A stretch of DNA of 58,225 nucleotides, from contig NZ_HE997626.1 in NCBI RefSeq assembly GCF_000312385.1, forward strand, positions 812,040 through 870,264, read 5' to 3'. The DNA comes from Tsukamurella sp. 1534. GTDB taxonomy: Bacteria; Actinomycetota; Actinomycetes; Mycobacteriales; Mycobacteriaceae. Both the position numbers and the translations under genes were made by a program. Below the pieces are notes generated by a model, which saw only the letters and a program-made list of their open reading frames with translations, did no database searches and was not told the origin of the DNA. Positions 44,742 through 51,668 of the stretch are shown here, piece by piece; the first letter of the stretch is position 1; every line of letters starts with the position of its first letter.

Positions 44742-45638
44742 ATGACCGATCAGACGCGGTTCGACGTGACCACCTCGGACGGGCTGACGCTCGCCGGTTT
44801 CCGTTACGGCGAGCACGATCCGGCGCTGCCCACCGTCGTGACCATCCACGGCTACCCGGACAACCACCACGTGTGGGACGGTGTGGCCGCGGCCCTCGCC
44901 GGGCGCGCGAACGTGTACTCCTACGACGTGCGGGGCGCCGGCGAGTCCGAGGCTCCCGCGGGCAAGACCGGGTACCGGTTCGACCGCCTCATCTCCGACG
45001 TCTCCCGCGTGATCGACACGGTGCGTGAGCAGTCCGGTGATCGCGGTAGCGTGCATCTGCTCGGTCACGACTGGGGATCGATCCAGGGCTGGCACGCCGT
45101 GGTCGACCCCGCGATCGCGGACAAGACCGCGAGCTACACCTCGGTGTCGGGACCGAACCTCAACCACGCGGGCGAGTACCTGCAGGGCGCGCGGAGCCTC
45201 GGCGACGTCCGCCCGCGGCTGCGCCAGGCGGTCGGCTCCACCTACATCCCGTTCTTCCTCACCCCGGGACTCGCGGAGGCCCTCTACCGCCGCGGCTGGG
45301 GCCAGAAGCTCATCGAGACGCTGGAGAAGCGCGGCACCGATGGCCGCACCGCAGACGGGTACGTTCGCGCCGACCGGGACTTCACCAACGGCCTGAACCT
45401 GTACCGCGCCAACATGCCCGGCCCGTTCCTGCGCCCGTCCGAGGCCACCACCTCGGTCCCCGTGCAGGTCCTGACGCCGGAAGCAGACCTGTTCGTGACG
45501 CCGCCGCTGCAACTGGCGGGGCTGAGCAAGTCGCCCGAATCGCGTCACGTCCCCATCCCCGGCGGCCACTGGGTGGTCGCACAGAACCCCGGCCCCCTGG
45601 CCGACGCCACCTACGAATGGATCGAGGCCCACCGGTGA
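44742..45638 (+). CDS. Alpha/beta hydrolase with Asp nucleophile (epoxide hydrolase-like)
   Basis: 298-residue alpha/beta-hydrolase. Oxyanion motif VTIHGYPDNHHVWDGVA (~28-44), nucleophile elbow LLGHDWGSIQGWH with Asp (~105-117), and catalytic His in PIPGGHWVVAQNP (~280-290). The Asp nucleophile suggests an epoxide hydrolase or dehalogenase-type reaction. It starts 12 bases after the reductase gene and its stop overlaps the next hydrolase, so it likely acts on the oxygenated product of the operon's oxygenase (inference). Confidence 0.87.
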   Translation: MTDQTRFDVTTSDGLTLAGFRYGEHDPALPTVVTIHGYPDNHHVWDGVAAALAGRANVYSYDVRGAGESEAPAGKTGYRFDRLISDVSRVIDTVREQSGDRGSVHLLGHDWGSIQGWHAVVDPAIADKTASYTSVSGPNLNHAGEYLQGARSLGDVRPRLRQAVGSTYIPFFLTPGLAEALYRRGWGQKLIETLEKRGTDGRTADGYVRADRDFTNGLNLYRANMPGPFLRPSEATTSVPVQVLTPEADLFVTPPLQLAGLSKSPESRHVPIPGGHWVVAQNPGPLADATYEWIEAHR

Positions 45639-46516
45639 ATGATTCGAAGCGCATGATCACCGTCAACGGCCGCTGGGCGCGCGTGCGCACCGCCGGCGAC
45701 GAGTCCCTGCCCACCGTGCTCCTGCTGCACGGCATCACCCGGAGCCTGGAGGACTGGGATCCCCAGTTCGATTCCCTCGCAGGGCAGTACCACCTCGTGG
45801 CCACGGATCTGCCCGGCTACGGATGGTCCGCCCCGCACCCCGACGGTGCCGGGCTGGACGCGCTGGCGCGCGGCGTCGGCGAGACGCTGGACGCGCTGAA
45901 CATCACCGGACCCGTTCACGTGGTGGGTAATTCGCTCGGCGGCGCGGTCACGATGACACTGCTGGCGCAGCGCCCCGACCAGGTGGCGGCGATCACCCTG
46001 GTGGACCCCGCGGGCTTCGGCAAGGAGGTGACTCCACTGCTCCGCGTGCTCGGGATCCCGGTGCTGGGCAGGATCCTCGCCACCACCGCGAGCCGGCCGA
46101 GCGCGATCCTGCAGGAGCGACTGATCTTCGCGGACAAGTCCTTCGCGACCCGCGCCCGCATCGACCACGCCCTCGCCATCGCCCGCGAGACCGAGGCCGG
46201 CCTCACGGCGTGGCGCACGGCGGACCTCCTCGGATCCATCCGCCACGGCATCGAGCAGGCGTGGCGCGACGAGTTGCACGCCCGGATCGCGAAGACCCCG
46301 CGGCCGACTCTGGTGCTGTGGGGCGACCGCGATCGGGTCCTGCCCCCGTCGCACCTGAGCGCCGCGCGGATGCTCATGCCGCACGCCGAGGGCCACCTCA
46401 TCCCCGGCGTCGGCCACATGCCGCAACTCGAGTGCGCGGAGCGGTTCAACGAGCTGCTCACCGACTTCCTCGACCGCAACGCCGCCACCGACCTCCCCCG
46501 CGCGGCCTCCCAGTAG
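45635..46516 (+). CDS. Alpha/beta hydrolase with Ser nucleophile (MhpC-like)
   Basis: 293-residue alpha/beta-hydrolase. HG motif LLLHGITRSLEDWDPQ (~29-44), nucleophile elbow VVGNSLGGAVTM with Ser (~98-109), acid in LVLWGDRDRVLPPS (~227) and His in PGVGHMPQLECAERF (~257). Esterase or C-C hydrolase type. GTG at 45635 overlaps the previous stop (GTGA), which sets the start. Fourth and last gene of the diiron-enzyme operon. It converges on crtB. Confidence 0.88.
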   Translation: MNDSKRMITVNGRWARVRTAGDESLPTVLLLHGITRSLEDWDPQFDSLAGQYHLVATDLPGYGWSAPHPDGAGLDALARGVGETLDALNITGPVHVVGNSLGGAVTMTLLAQRPDQVAAITLVDPAGFGKEVTPLLRVLGIPVLGRILATTASRPSAILQERLIFADKSFATRARIDHALAIARETEAGLTAWRTADLLGSIRHGIEQAWRDELHARIAKTPRPTLVLWGDRDRVLPPSHLSAARMLMPHAEGHLIPGVGHMPQLECAERFNELLTDFLDRNAATDLPRAASQ

Positions 46517-46557
46517 CCCCCGCCCGGCACCGCCCCCGGGACTTAACAGCGTTAGCC

Positions 46558-46571
46558 CAGGAGCCCTCCTG
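46558..46571. terminator. Small hairpin between convergent hydrolase and crtB
   Basis: CAGGAG-CC-CTCCTG, a 6-base stem with a very short loop, in the 80-base gap between two convergent genes. Weak as a terminator. Confidence 0.3.
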
Positions 46572-46596
46572 CGGAAACGTCTGCATCCAGTGCTGG

Positions 46597-47415
46597 CTAC
46601 CCACGAGTACGCCGTCCGCGGGCGACGGCGGCGAGCTTCGCCGCGGCGGGGACGCGGACGCGGCCGGAACGCGCACCGTCGAGCCCGGCGGACCGCAGGC
46701 GGCGCAGCAACTCCTCGTAGAGGTCCGCGGCGGCGCGGACGCCGCGCCGCACGTCCCGCGGAAGCTCCGCGATCCCGGCGCGGCCGGCCGCGAGGTCGGC
46801 GGCGGTGTCGTCGAGCGCACCGTCGAACGCGGCCTGCGTGAGCTCGGGCAGGTACGAGCGCCCCAGGCGCAGTTCGTCGTCCGTGAGGTCGCGCAGGAAG
46901 TTGACCTTCTGGAAGGCCGCGCCGAGCCGCCGCGCGCTGGGGGCGAGCCGCTCGTAATCGTGCTCGGCCACGTCCAGCAGGTAGGCCCGCAGGCACATCA
47001 GCCCCACGACCTCCGCGGACCCGTGGATGTACTCCGCGAGCGATTCCGGAGTGTGCGGCGACGGGGCGAGGTCCGCGCGCATGGACGCGAAGAACGGCCG
47101 CGTGAGCTCGGTTCCGAAACCCGTGACCCGCGCCGTGTTCGCGAACGCGTGCACCACGAGGTCGGCGCTGAACCCCTCCTCCATCGCGCGCTCGACGGAC
47201 GCCTCGAGCGCGTCGAGGTGCGCCCGCGGATCGGTGGGGCACGCACCGTCGACGATCTCGTCGGCCACCCGGACGAGCCCGTAGACGGACGTGATGTGCG
47301 GGCGGACCCGGCGCGGCATCAGGCGCGCGGCCAGCGAGAACGACGTGGAGTACTCGCGGATCACGACGGCGGACGCCGCGACGGCGGCGCGCAGGTACCT
47401 CTCCCTCGAATCCAT
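46597..47415 (-). CDS. crtB: Phytoene/squalene synthase family protein
   Basis: 272-residue head-to-head prenyl synthase. The first Asp-rich motif appears as VRVADEIVDGACP (~49-61) and the second as KVNFLRDLTDDELRLGRSYLPE (~178-199), both needed for magnesium-diphosphate binding. In this family it condenses two geranylgeranyl diphosphates to phytoene; squalene synthase activity is the alternative. ATG at 47415; longer in-frame starts lack family similarity. No carotenoid gene is adjacent; crtI lies ~6 kb away. Confidence 0.88.
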   Translation of the reverse strand: MDSRERYLRAAVAASAVVIREYSTSFSLAARLMPRRVRPHITSVYGLVRVADEIVDGACPTDPRAHLDALEASVERAMEEGFSADLVVHAFANTARVTGFGTELTRPFFASMRADLAPSPHTPESLAEYIHGSAEVVGLMCLRAYLLDVAEHDYERLAPSARRLGAAFQKVNFLRDLTDDELRLGRSYLPELTQAAFDGALDDTAADLAAGRAGIAELPRDVRRGVRAAADLYEELLRRLRSAGLDGARSGRVRVPAAAKLAAVARGRRTRG

Positions 47416-47476
47416 ACCCCCATCCTTGCCGAACCGCTCCGCAGGACTCGTCGGTGCCCACCGATACGGTGGAGGC

Positions 47477-48346
47477 ATGCGCGTCGCCACGTGGAATGTG
47501 AACTCGGTGAAACAGCGGCACGGCCGCCTGCTCGAATGGCTGGACTCCCGGCAGCCCGACGTGGTGTGCCTGCAGGAACTCAAGCTCACCGACGACGCCT
47601 TCGCCACGCTGATCGGGCCGGACCTCACCGAACGCGGCTACGAGTTCGCGACCGCGGGGCAGCCGCAGTGGAACGGCTCGGCCGTGCTGTCCAAGGTGGG
47701 CCTCGAGGACGTGGTGGTCGGCATCCCCGGCGCGCCGGACTTCGACGGCGTCACCGAGGGCCGCGCGATCTCCGCCGTGTGCAACGGGATCCGCGTGCAC
47801 TCCCTCTACACGCCGAACGGCCGGGAGGTCGCGTCCGATCACTACGATTACAAGCTCGCCTGGCTGGACGCGCTGCGCGCGCAGGTGGAGGCGGACACCG
47901 TGCCGCAGCTGGTGTGCGGGGACATGAACATCGCCCCCACGGACGAGGACGTGTTCGATCCGGCGGCCTTCGCCGGCCACACGCATGTGACCGGACCCGA
48001 GCGTGCGGCCCTCGCCGCCCTCGAGGCCCTCGGCCTGCGCGACGTGGTCCGCGAGCACTGGCCCACTGAGCAGGTGTTCTCCTACTGGGACTACCGCGCC
48101 GGGATGTTCAACAAGAACCTCGGCATGCGGATCGACCTGATCCTCGCGAGCGGCGAGGTGGCCGACCGCACCGCCGCGGCGTGGATCGACCGGCAGGCCC
48201 GCAAGGGCAAGGGCCCGAGCGACCACGCGCCGGTGATGCTCGATCTCGACACCGCGCCCGACGGAGACATCGGACCGATGGTGCCGCCGCCCTCGGCCGG
48301 GCGGGTCTCCCCCAAGGGCGCGACGCTGCCGCAAGCCAAGAGCTAG
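47477..48346 (+). CDS. xthA: Exodeoxyribonuclease III
   Basis: 289-residue Mg2+-dependent AP endonuclease/3' exonuclease for base-excision repair. Endonuclease/exonuclease/phosphatase-fold motifs: RVATWNVNSVKQR (~2-14), VVCLQELKLTDD (~30-41), LYTPNGREVASDHYDYKLAWLDAL (~116-139), VCGDMNIAPTDEDVFDP (~155-171), LGMRIDLILAS (~215) and GPSDHAPVMLDLD (~243). ATG at 47477 with GGAGG immediately upstream. Divergent from crtB by 61 bases. Confidence 0.95.
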   Translation: MRVATWNVNSVKQRHGRLLEWLDSRQPDVVCLQELKLTDDAFATLIGPDLTERGYEFATAGQPQWNGSAVLSKVGLEDVVVGIPGAPDFDGVTEGRAISAVCNGIRVHSLYTPNGREVASDHYDYKLAWLDALRAQVEADTVPQLVCGDMNIAPTDEDVFDPAAFAGHTHVTGPERAALAALEALGLRDVVREHWPTEQVFSYWDYRAGMFNKNLGMRIDLILASGEVADRTAAAWIDRQARKGKGPSDHAPVMLDLDTAPDGDIGPMVPPPSAGRVSPKGATLPQAKS

Positions 48347-48478
48347 CGCCGGCACCCACCGACCGGCAAGGGCGGGGGCGGGCGAGGCGCGCACTCCCGG
48401 TGTAGTGATTGCAATCGCAACATCTGATCGCATACCCTGACCGCCGACGTGTCGAGCGGTGGACGAGGGGGAGCGCGA

Positions 48479-49705
48479 GTGAACGGGATCAGCAGGCGCG
48501 ACGCGCTCCGCGCGGCGGGGGTCGGCGCGGCGGGAGCCGGCGCCGTGGCGCTCGGCGCCTCATCGCTCGGAGCGGGCGGGGCGGCCGCTGAACCCGGCAT
48601 CCGCGCCACCTCCACCGCCGACCCGAGGCACACCTGGGACGACGAGGCCGATCCGCTGATGGCCGACGTGCTCGAACGCGGCGACGCCCCGAGGATCAAC
48701 CGCCTCCTGGAGGACTGGACGTTCAACGCACAACCGCTGCCCGACGGCCTGCCGAAGGACGTGCGCGACTTCATCGAGCACGCGCGCCGGCTGCCGCCGT
48801 GGATGGACCAGCGGCTGATGAAGGGCGCCGACGCCTTCTACACGACCCGAAGCCTGTACCTGTCGATGATCATCGGCTTCTCGGGCGGCGTGATGATGTC
48901 GGTGATCCCCCGCGAATCGCGCGCCGTGTACTGGTCCGTGGGCGGCTCGAACATGAAGGACCGCATCGCCAAGACCTATCGGCTGGTCTACGACCAGATC
49001 GCCGTCGGCGCGTACGGACCGAACGGTCGCGCCGCGACGACGGCGGTCAAGGTGCGCCTCACCCACGGCGCCGTCCGGCACCTGCTCCCGCAGTCGCCGC
49101 ACTGGCGGAAGACGGCGGACCAGAAGGCGCCGATCTCCCAGGCCGACATGATGGTCACCTGGCACACCCTGGCCACTATGGGCATGCGGATCATGCGCAA
49201 CTGGGGCGTACACCTCCCGCAGGACGAGGTCGACGGCCTGCTGCACTCCTGGCAGGTCAACGGCCACATGCTGGGCATCCGCGACGAGTACATCCCCGCC
49301 ACCTGGGACGAGGCGGAGCTGCAGGCGCAGCGCGACCTGGACACCATCATGGGGCCCACGCCGGAGGGCGTGAAGATCGCGAGCATGCTCATGGACCTCG
49401 GGCGGTCCGCCGACGGGACGCTCGTCTCCCGCCCGTCACTGGAGGCCTTCACGCGATACTCCTTGGGCGACAAACTGACCGACTGGATGCAGCTTCCTCC
49501 TCAGCCGGTCCTGCAGGCGCTGCTGGCGGCGGGTTGGCCCACCTACGTCGCCATCCGCGAGGGCGTCCTCACACAGACCGCGATGCCGCCGGAGATCTAT
49601 CACCAGTTCGATCAGTTGGCGAACACGCTGGAGCTGGTCTACCTCGGCGAATTCCGGCCGATCCACATCGCGATCCCGACGACGAACAACCCGAACCACG
49701 GTTGA
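48479..49705 (+). CDS. lcp: Latex clearing protein-like rubber oxygenase (Tat-exported, MpaB/DUF2236 family)
   Basis: 408-residue protein with a twin-arginine signal (ISRRDALRAAGVGAAGAGAV, ~4-23) for folded export. The rest matches Lcp, the heme-b oxygenase that cleaves poly(cis-1,4-isoprene): KVRLTHGAVRHLLPQSPHW (~191-209) carries the conserved Arg/Thr pair, and MMVTWHTLATMGMRIMRNWG (~223-242) the probable heme-ligand His. Length is typical of Lcp. GTG at 48479 is preferred over an ATG at 48449 because GAGGGGGAG lies just upstream and the Tat motif then starts the protein. It suggests rubber or other polyisoprenoid degradation, but a different substrate is possible. Confidence 0.82.
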   Translation: MNGISRRDALRAAGVGAAGAGAVALGASSLGAGGAAAEPGIRATSTADPRHTWDDEADPLMADVLERGDAPRINRLLEDWTFNAQPLPDGLPKDVRDFIEHARRLPPWMDQRLMKGADAFYTTRSLYLSMIIGFSGGVMMSVIPRESRAVYWSVGGSNMKDRIAKTYRLVYDQIAVGAYGPNGRAATTAVKVRLTHGAVRHLLPQSPHWRKTADQKAPISQADMMVTWHTLATMGMRIMRNWGVHLPQDEVDGLLHSWQVNGHMLGIRDEYIPATWDEAELQAQRDLDTIMGPTPEGVKIASMLMDLGRSADGTLVSRPSLEAFTRYSLGDKLTDWMQLPPQPVLQALLAAGWPTYVAIREGVLTQTAMPPEIYHQFDQLANTLELVYLGEFRPIHIAIPTTNNPNHG

Positions 49706-49731
49706 CCGCCGGGCGCCCGCGCGCCCGGCGG
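49706..49731. terminator. Terminator hairpin after lcp
   Basis: Perfect 11-base stem CCGCCGGGCGC with complement GCGCCCGGCGG around a four-base loop, directly following the lcp stop and before the convergent FBP-family gene. Confidence 0.75.
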
Positions 49732-49741
49732 CCGCCGGCGG

Positions 49742-50236
49742 TCAATCCTCGGTGCTGAGCACCTGGGCGACGAAGGCGCCGACCCGCCACCGGAGGTCGT
49801 CGAGGTTCTGCTCGCGGATGGCGTCCACGTCGGTGCCCTTGTGGAAGGCCGGCGGCAGCTTCCGCGCGTTCGCGGAACAGCGGAAGTCCTCGCACACCAG
49901 GACACCGATCGTGTCCCCCTTGCGCCCGGCCGAGCCGCCCCGTCGCACCGTGTACAGCACGGCCTGGCTGGTGATGTCGACGTCGCGACACCAGGTGCAC
50001 ATGGCCTTCGCCTTGGGCTTGGTCTCAGCACGGGAGAGCAGGATGCTCACCAGTCCGTCGTCGGTCGGCACGGCGACATAGGCGCGGTGCGGGATCTTGC
50101 GATCGTGCCACCCGTAGAACTCGAGCCTGTCGAAGTCCGTCTCGGCGAAGTCCTGCGGGAACGTGACCCGCTTGACCTCGCTCTTGGTGGCCCCGCGGAA
50201 CGCGGAAACGATCTCGTTCTGAGTCAAAGCATGCAT
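49742..50236 (-). CDS. FBP domain (FusB-like C-terminal zinc finger) protein
   Basis: 164-residue protein of the FBP family (treble-clef zinc finger related to the C-terminal domain of FusB/FusC, which bind elongation factor G). The zinc ligands are MCTWCRDVD (~79) and VCEDFRCSANARK (~113-125). In Gram-positives FusB-type proteins rescue EF-G from fusidic acid; the role of the stand-alone actinobacterial proteins is not known to me. ATG at 50236 with AGGACGG upstream. Confidence 0.8.
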   Translation of the reverse strand: MHALTQNEIVSAFRGATKSEVKRVTFPQDFAETDFDRLEFYGWHDRKIPHRAYVAVPTDDGLVSILLSRAETKPKAKAMCTWCRDVDITSQAVLYTVRRGGSAGRKGDTIGVLVCEDFRCSANARKLPPAFHKGTDVDAIREQNLDDLRWRVGAFVAQVLSTED

Positions 50237-50430
50237 GATGAACCGTCCTGATTCGGGACCCGCCGTTCGCGGCGGGGTACGGAGTGTGTGAAGACAGAGC
50301 TGCACAGCCGGTCCAGACGGATCGGCTGCGGGGCGTGGTCATCTGCCGTGGCGCAGGGCGCCGGACACTCCTCCTCGGTTCACGTCGGACACTCTACGCG
50401 CGGCAGTCCCCCGCCCGCTAACGGATTTCC

Positions 50431-50466
50431 GGTCACTGACCCCCGGAATACCGCGGGTCAGTGACC
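50431..50466 (-). terminator. Long hairpin downstream of the tetR gene
   Basis: Perfect 12-base arms GGTCACTGACCC and GGGTCAGTGACC around 12 bases, starting 14 bases after the tetR stop. Best read as the terminator of the SRPBCC-tetR transcript, though the symmetry also allows a protein-binding site. Confidence 0.65.
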
Positions 50467-50479
50467 GCGATTCGGAGGC

Positions 50480-50998
50480 TCAGTCCCAGCGGGCCGCCAA
50501 GTCGACCCACGTCGCCTCCGGAGCCGCACCCGTGGGGAATCTGCCGTCGATCTCCAGAACCGCCATCCCGTGTGCCGCCGCCCAGAGCGCCTGCGCCGCG
50601 TGCGCATCACCGGTTGCCTCGAAGAACGGCGCTCCTGCCCAGTCCTCGAGTCCTTCCGGAAGTGCACTGCGGTCCAGCGGCCCGCCCGTGGCGAGCCGGT
50701 ACAGGTTGGGATTCGAGCGAGCCGTGTGCCGGTACGCGGTGAGCAGCGCCGCCACGGTGGTCACCGGACGCAGGGCCGCACCGGATTCGGCGAGGGCGAC
50801 GGCGACCAGCGCCGACTTCACCGCGTCCTTGCCGGCGAAGTGCTTGTAGAGCGACGGTGCCCTCATACCGACTTCGTCCGCAAGGGCCCGCATGGTGATC
50901 GCCTCCCAGCCGTCGCGCTCCAGCATGGCTCGGGCGGCGGCGATGATCTCTCGCGCACGCGGCGTGAGTCGGTGTAGCGGGTCGGGACTCTCAGTCAC
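50480..50998 (-). CDS. TetR family regulator
   Basis: 172-residue TetR repressor. HTH at ~14-60: REIIAAARAMLERDGWEAITMRALADEVGMRAPSLYKHF. The C-terminal part fits the TetR_C_33-type ligand domain (NPNLYRLATGGPL, HGMAVLEIDGRF). GTG at 50998 overlaps the stop of the SRPBCC gene by four bases, so both are translated together. Two identical palindromes upstream of the SRPBCC gene are its likely operators. Confidence 0.9.
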   Translation of the reverse strand: MTESPDPLHRLTPRAREIIAAARAMLERDGWEAITMRALADEVGMRAPSLYKHFAGKDAVKSALVAVALAESGAALRPVTTVAALLTAYRHTARSNPNLYRLATGGPLDRSALPEGLEDWAGAPFFEATGDAHAAQALWAAAHGMAVLEIDGRFPTGAAPEATWVDLAARWD

Positions 50999-51501
50999 CG
51001 AGCGATGGTAGCGAGGACGCGCTCACGCAGTGCACGATTCATCGCGTCGAACGCGTCACCCACGTCGAGCGCGGAACCGGCCACCGGGACGAGGACGCCC
51101 CGGAAGTGTTCACGCTGCGTCACTCTCGTTCCGGCCCGAGTCTCCTCCACCTCGAAAGCGTGCTCCCCGTCAAGGATCCCGGGAGCCACGACGCGTCCGA
51201 GCCACCGCAACTCACGCTTCGGCGTCGCGGCAAGCACTTCGGGTCGGAAGCCGGTCTCGCTGCCGTGGTTCGCGATCCGCACGTCGAGCCGCTGTCCCAC
51301 CGCAAGGCCCGACGGGGCGACTGCGTAGCGGATGAACGGATTCCACTCGGGATAGGCGGCGAAGTCGACGAGCACGCTCCACACCACGCCGGGCGGTGCC
51401 TCAATGTCGATGGATCGTTCCTCGATGCGCTCCCCGTACAAGGCCACCACGCCCACGCCGAACAGCAATGCCACCACAGTCGTTCCGACGATCCGCCGCA
51501 T
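50995..51501 (-). CDS. Membrane-anchored SRPBCC family protein
   Basis: 168-residue protein: N-terminal hydrophobic segment (~4-22, IVGTTVVALLFGVGVVALY) as signal anchor, then a polyketide-cyclase/SRPBCC domain (IDIEAPPGVVWSVLVDFAAYPEWNPF, ~31-56; C-terminal helix DAFDAMNRALRERVLATIA). Predicted exported or membrane-tethered hydrophobic-ligand binder. First gene of a two-gene operon with tetR; promoter holds tandem GCTAACA-N-TGTTAGC sites. Confidence 0.85.
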   Translation of the reverse strand: MRRIVGTTVVALLFGVGVVALYGERIEERSIDIEAPPGVVWSVLVDFAAYPEWNPFIRYAVAPSGLAVGQRLDVRIANHGSETGFRPEVLAATPKRELRWLGRVVAPGILDGEHAFEVEETRAGTRVTQREHFRGVLVPVAGSALDVGDAFDAMNRALRERVLATIAR

Positions 51502-51513
51502 GACGCCTCCTTA

Positions 51514-51528
51514 GCTAACAATGTTAGC
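51514..51528. promoter_or_regulatory. TetR operator copy 1 (GCTAACA-N-TGTTAGC)
   Basis: Perfect 15-base palindrome with 7-base arms, 13 bases upstream of the SRPBCC start codon. Second copy 26 bases away centre to centre. Confidence 0.8.
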
Positions 51529-51539
51529 CATACCATATG

Positions 51540-51554
51540 GCTAACACTGTTAGC
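51540..51554. promoter_or_regulatory. TetR operator copy 2 (GCTAACA-N-TGTTAGC)
   Basis: Identical arms to copy 1, central base C instead of A. The pair faces the SRPBCC-tetR operon and lies in the shared promoter with the monooxygenase operon. Confidence 0.8.
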
Positions 51555-51598
51555 CCGCAAGTCGACCCACCTTGCCCCCGGACCGCAAGTGGGAGCCA

Positions 51599-51616
51599 AT
51601 TGACCTAGCGGTCAAT
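51599..51616. promoter_or_regulatory. Second TetR-type operator (ATTGACC-N4-GGTCAAT)
   Basis: Perfect 18-base palindrome with 7-base arms, 53 bases upstream of the monooxygenase start and distinct in sequence from the two GCTAACA sites. Probably bound by the TetR protein encoded second in the monooxygenase operon. Confidence 0.7.
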
Positions 51617-51668
51617 CCGACTCTAATATGACCTTCGAGTCACTTAACCCAACGGAAAGGCGACCTCC

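Noticed and set aside
46542-46556. Possible third GCTAACA-type TetR site
   Set aside because: Three of 15 positions differ and it lies between convergent 3' ends, where an operator would have no promoter to act on.
48407-48416. GATTGCAATC palindrome upstream of lcp
   Set aside because: Only 10 bases, no second copy and no adjacent regulator; too short to call an operator.
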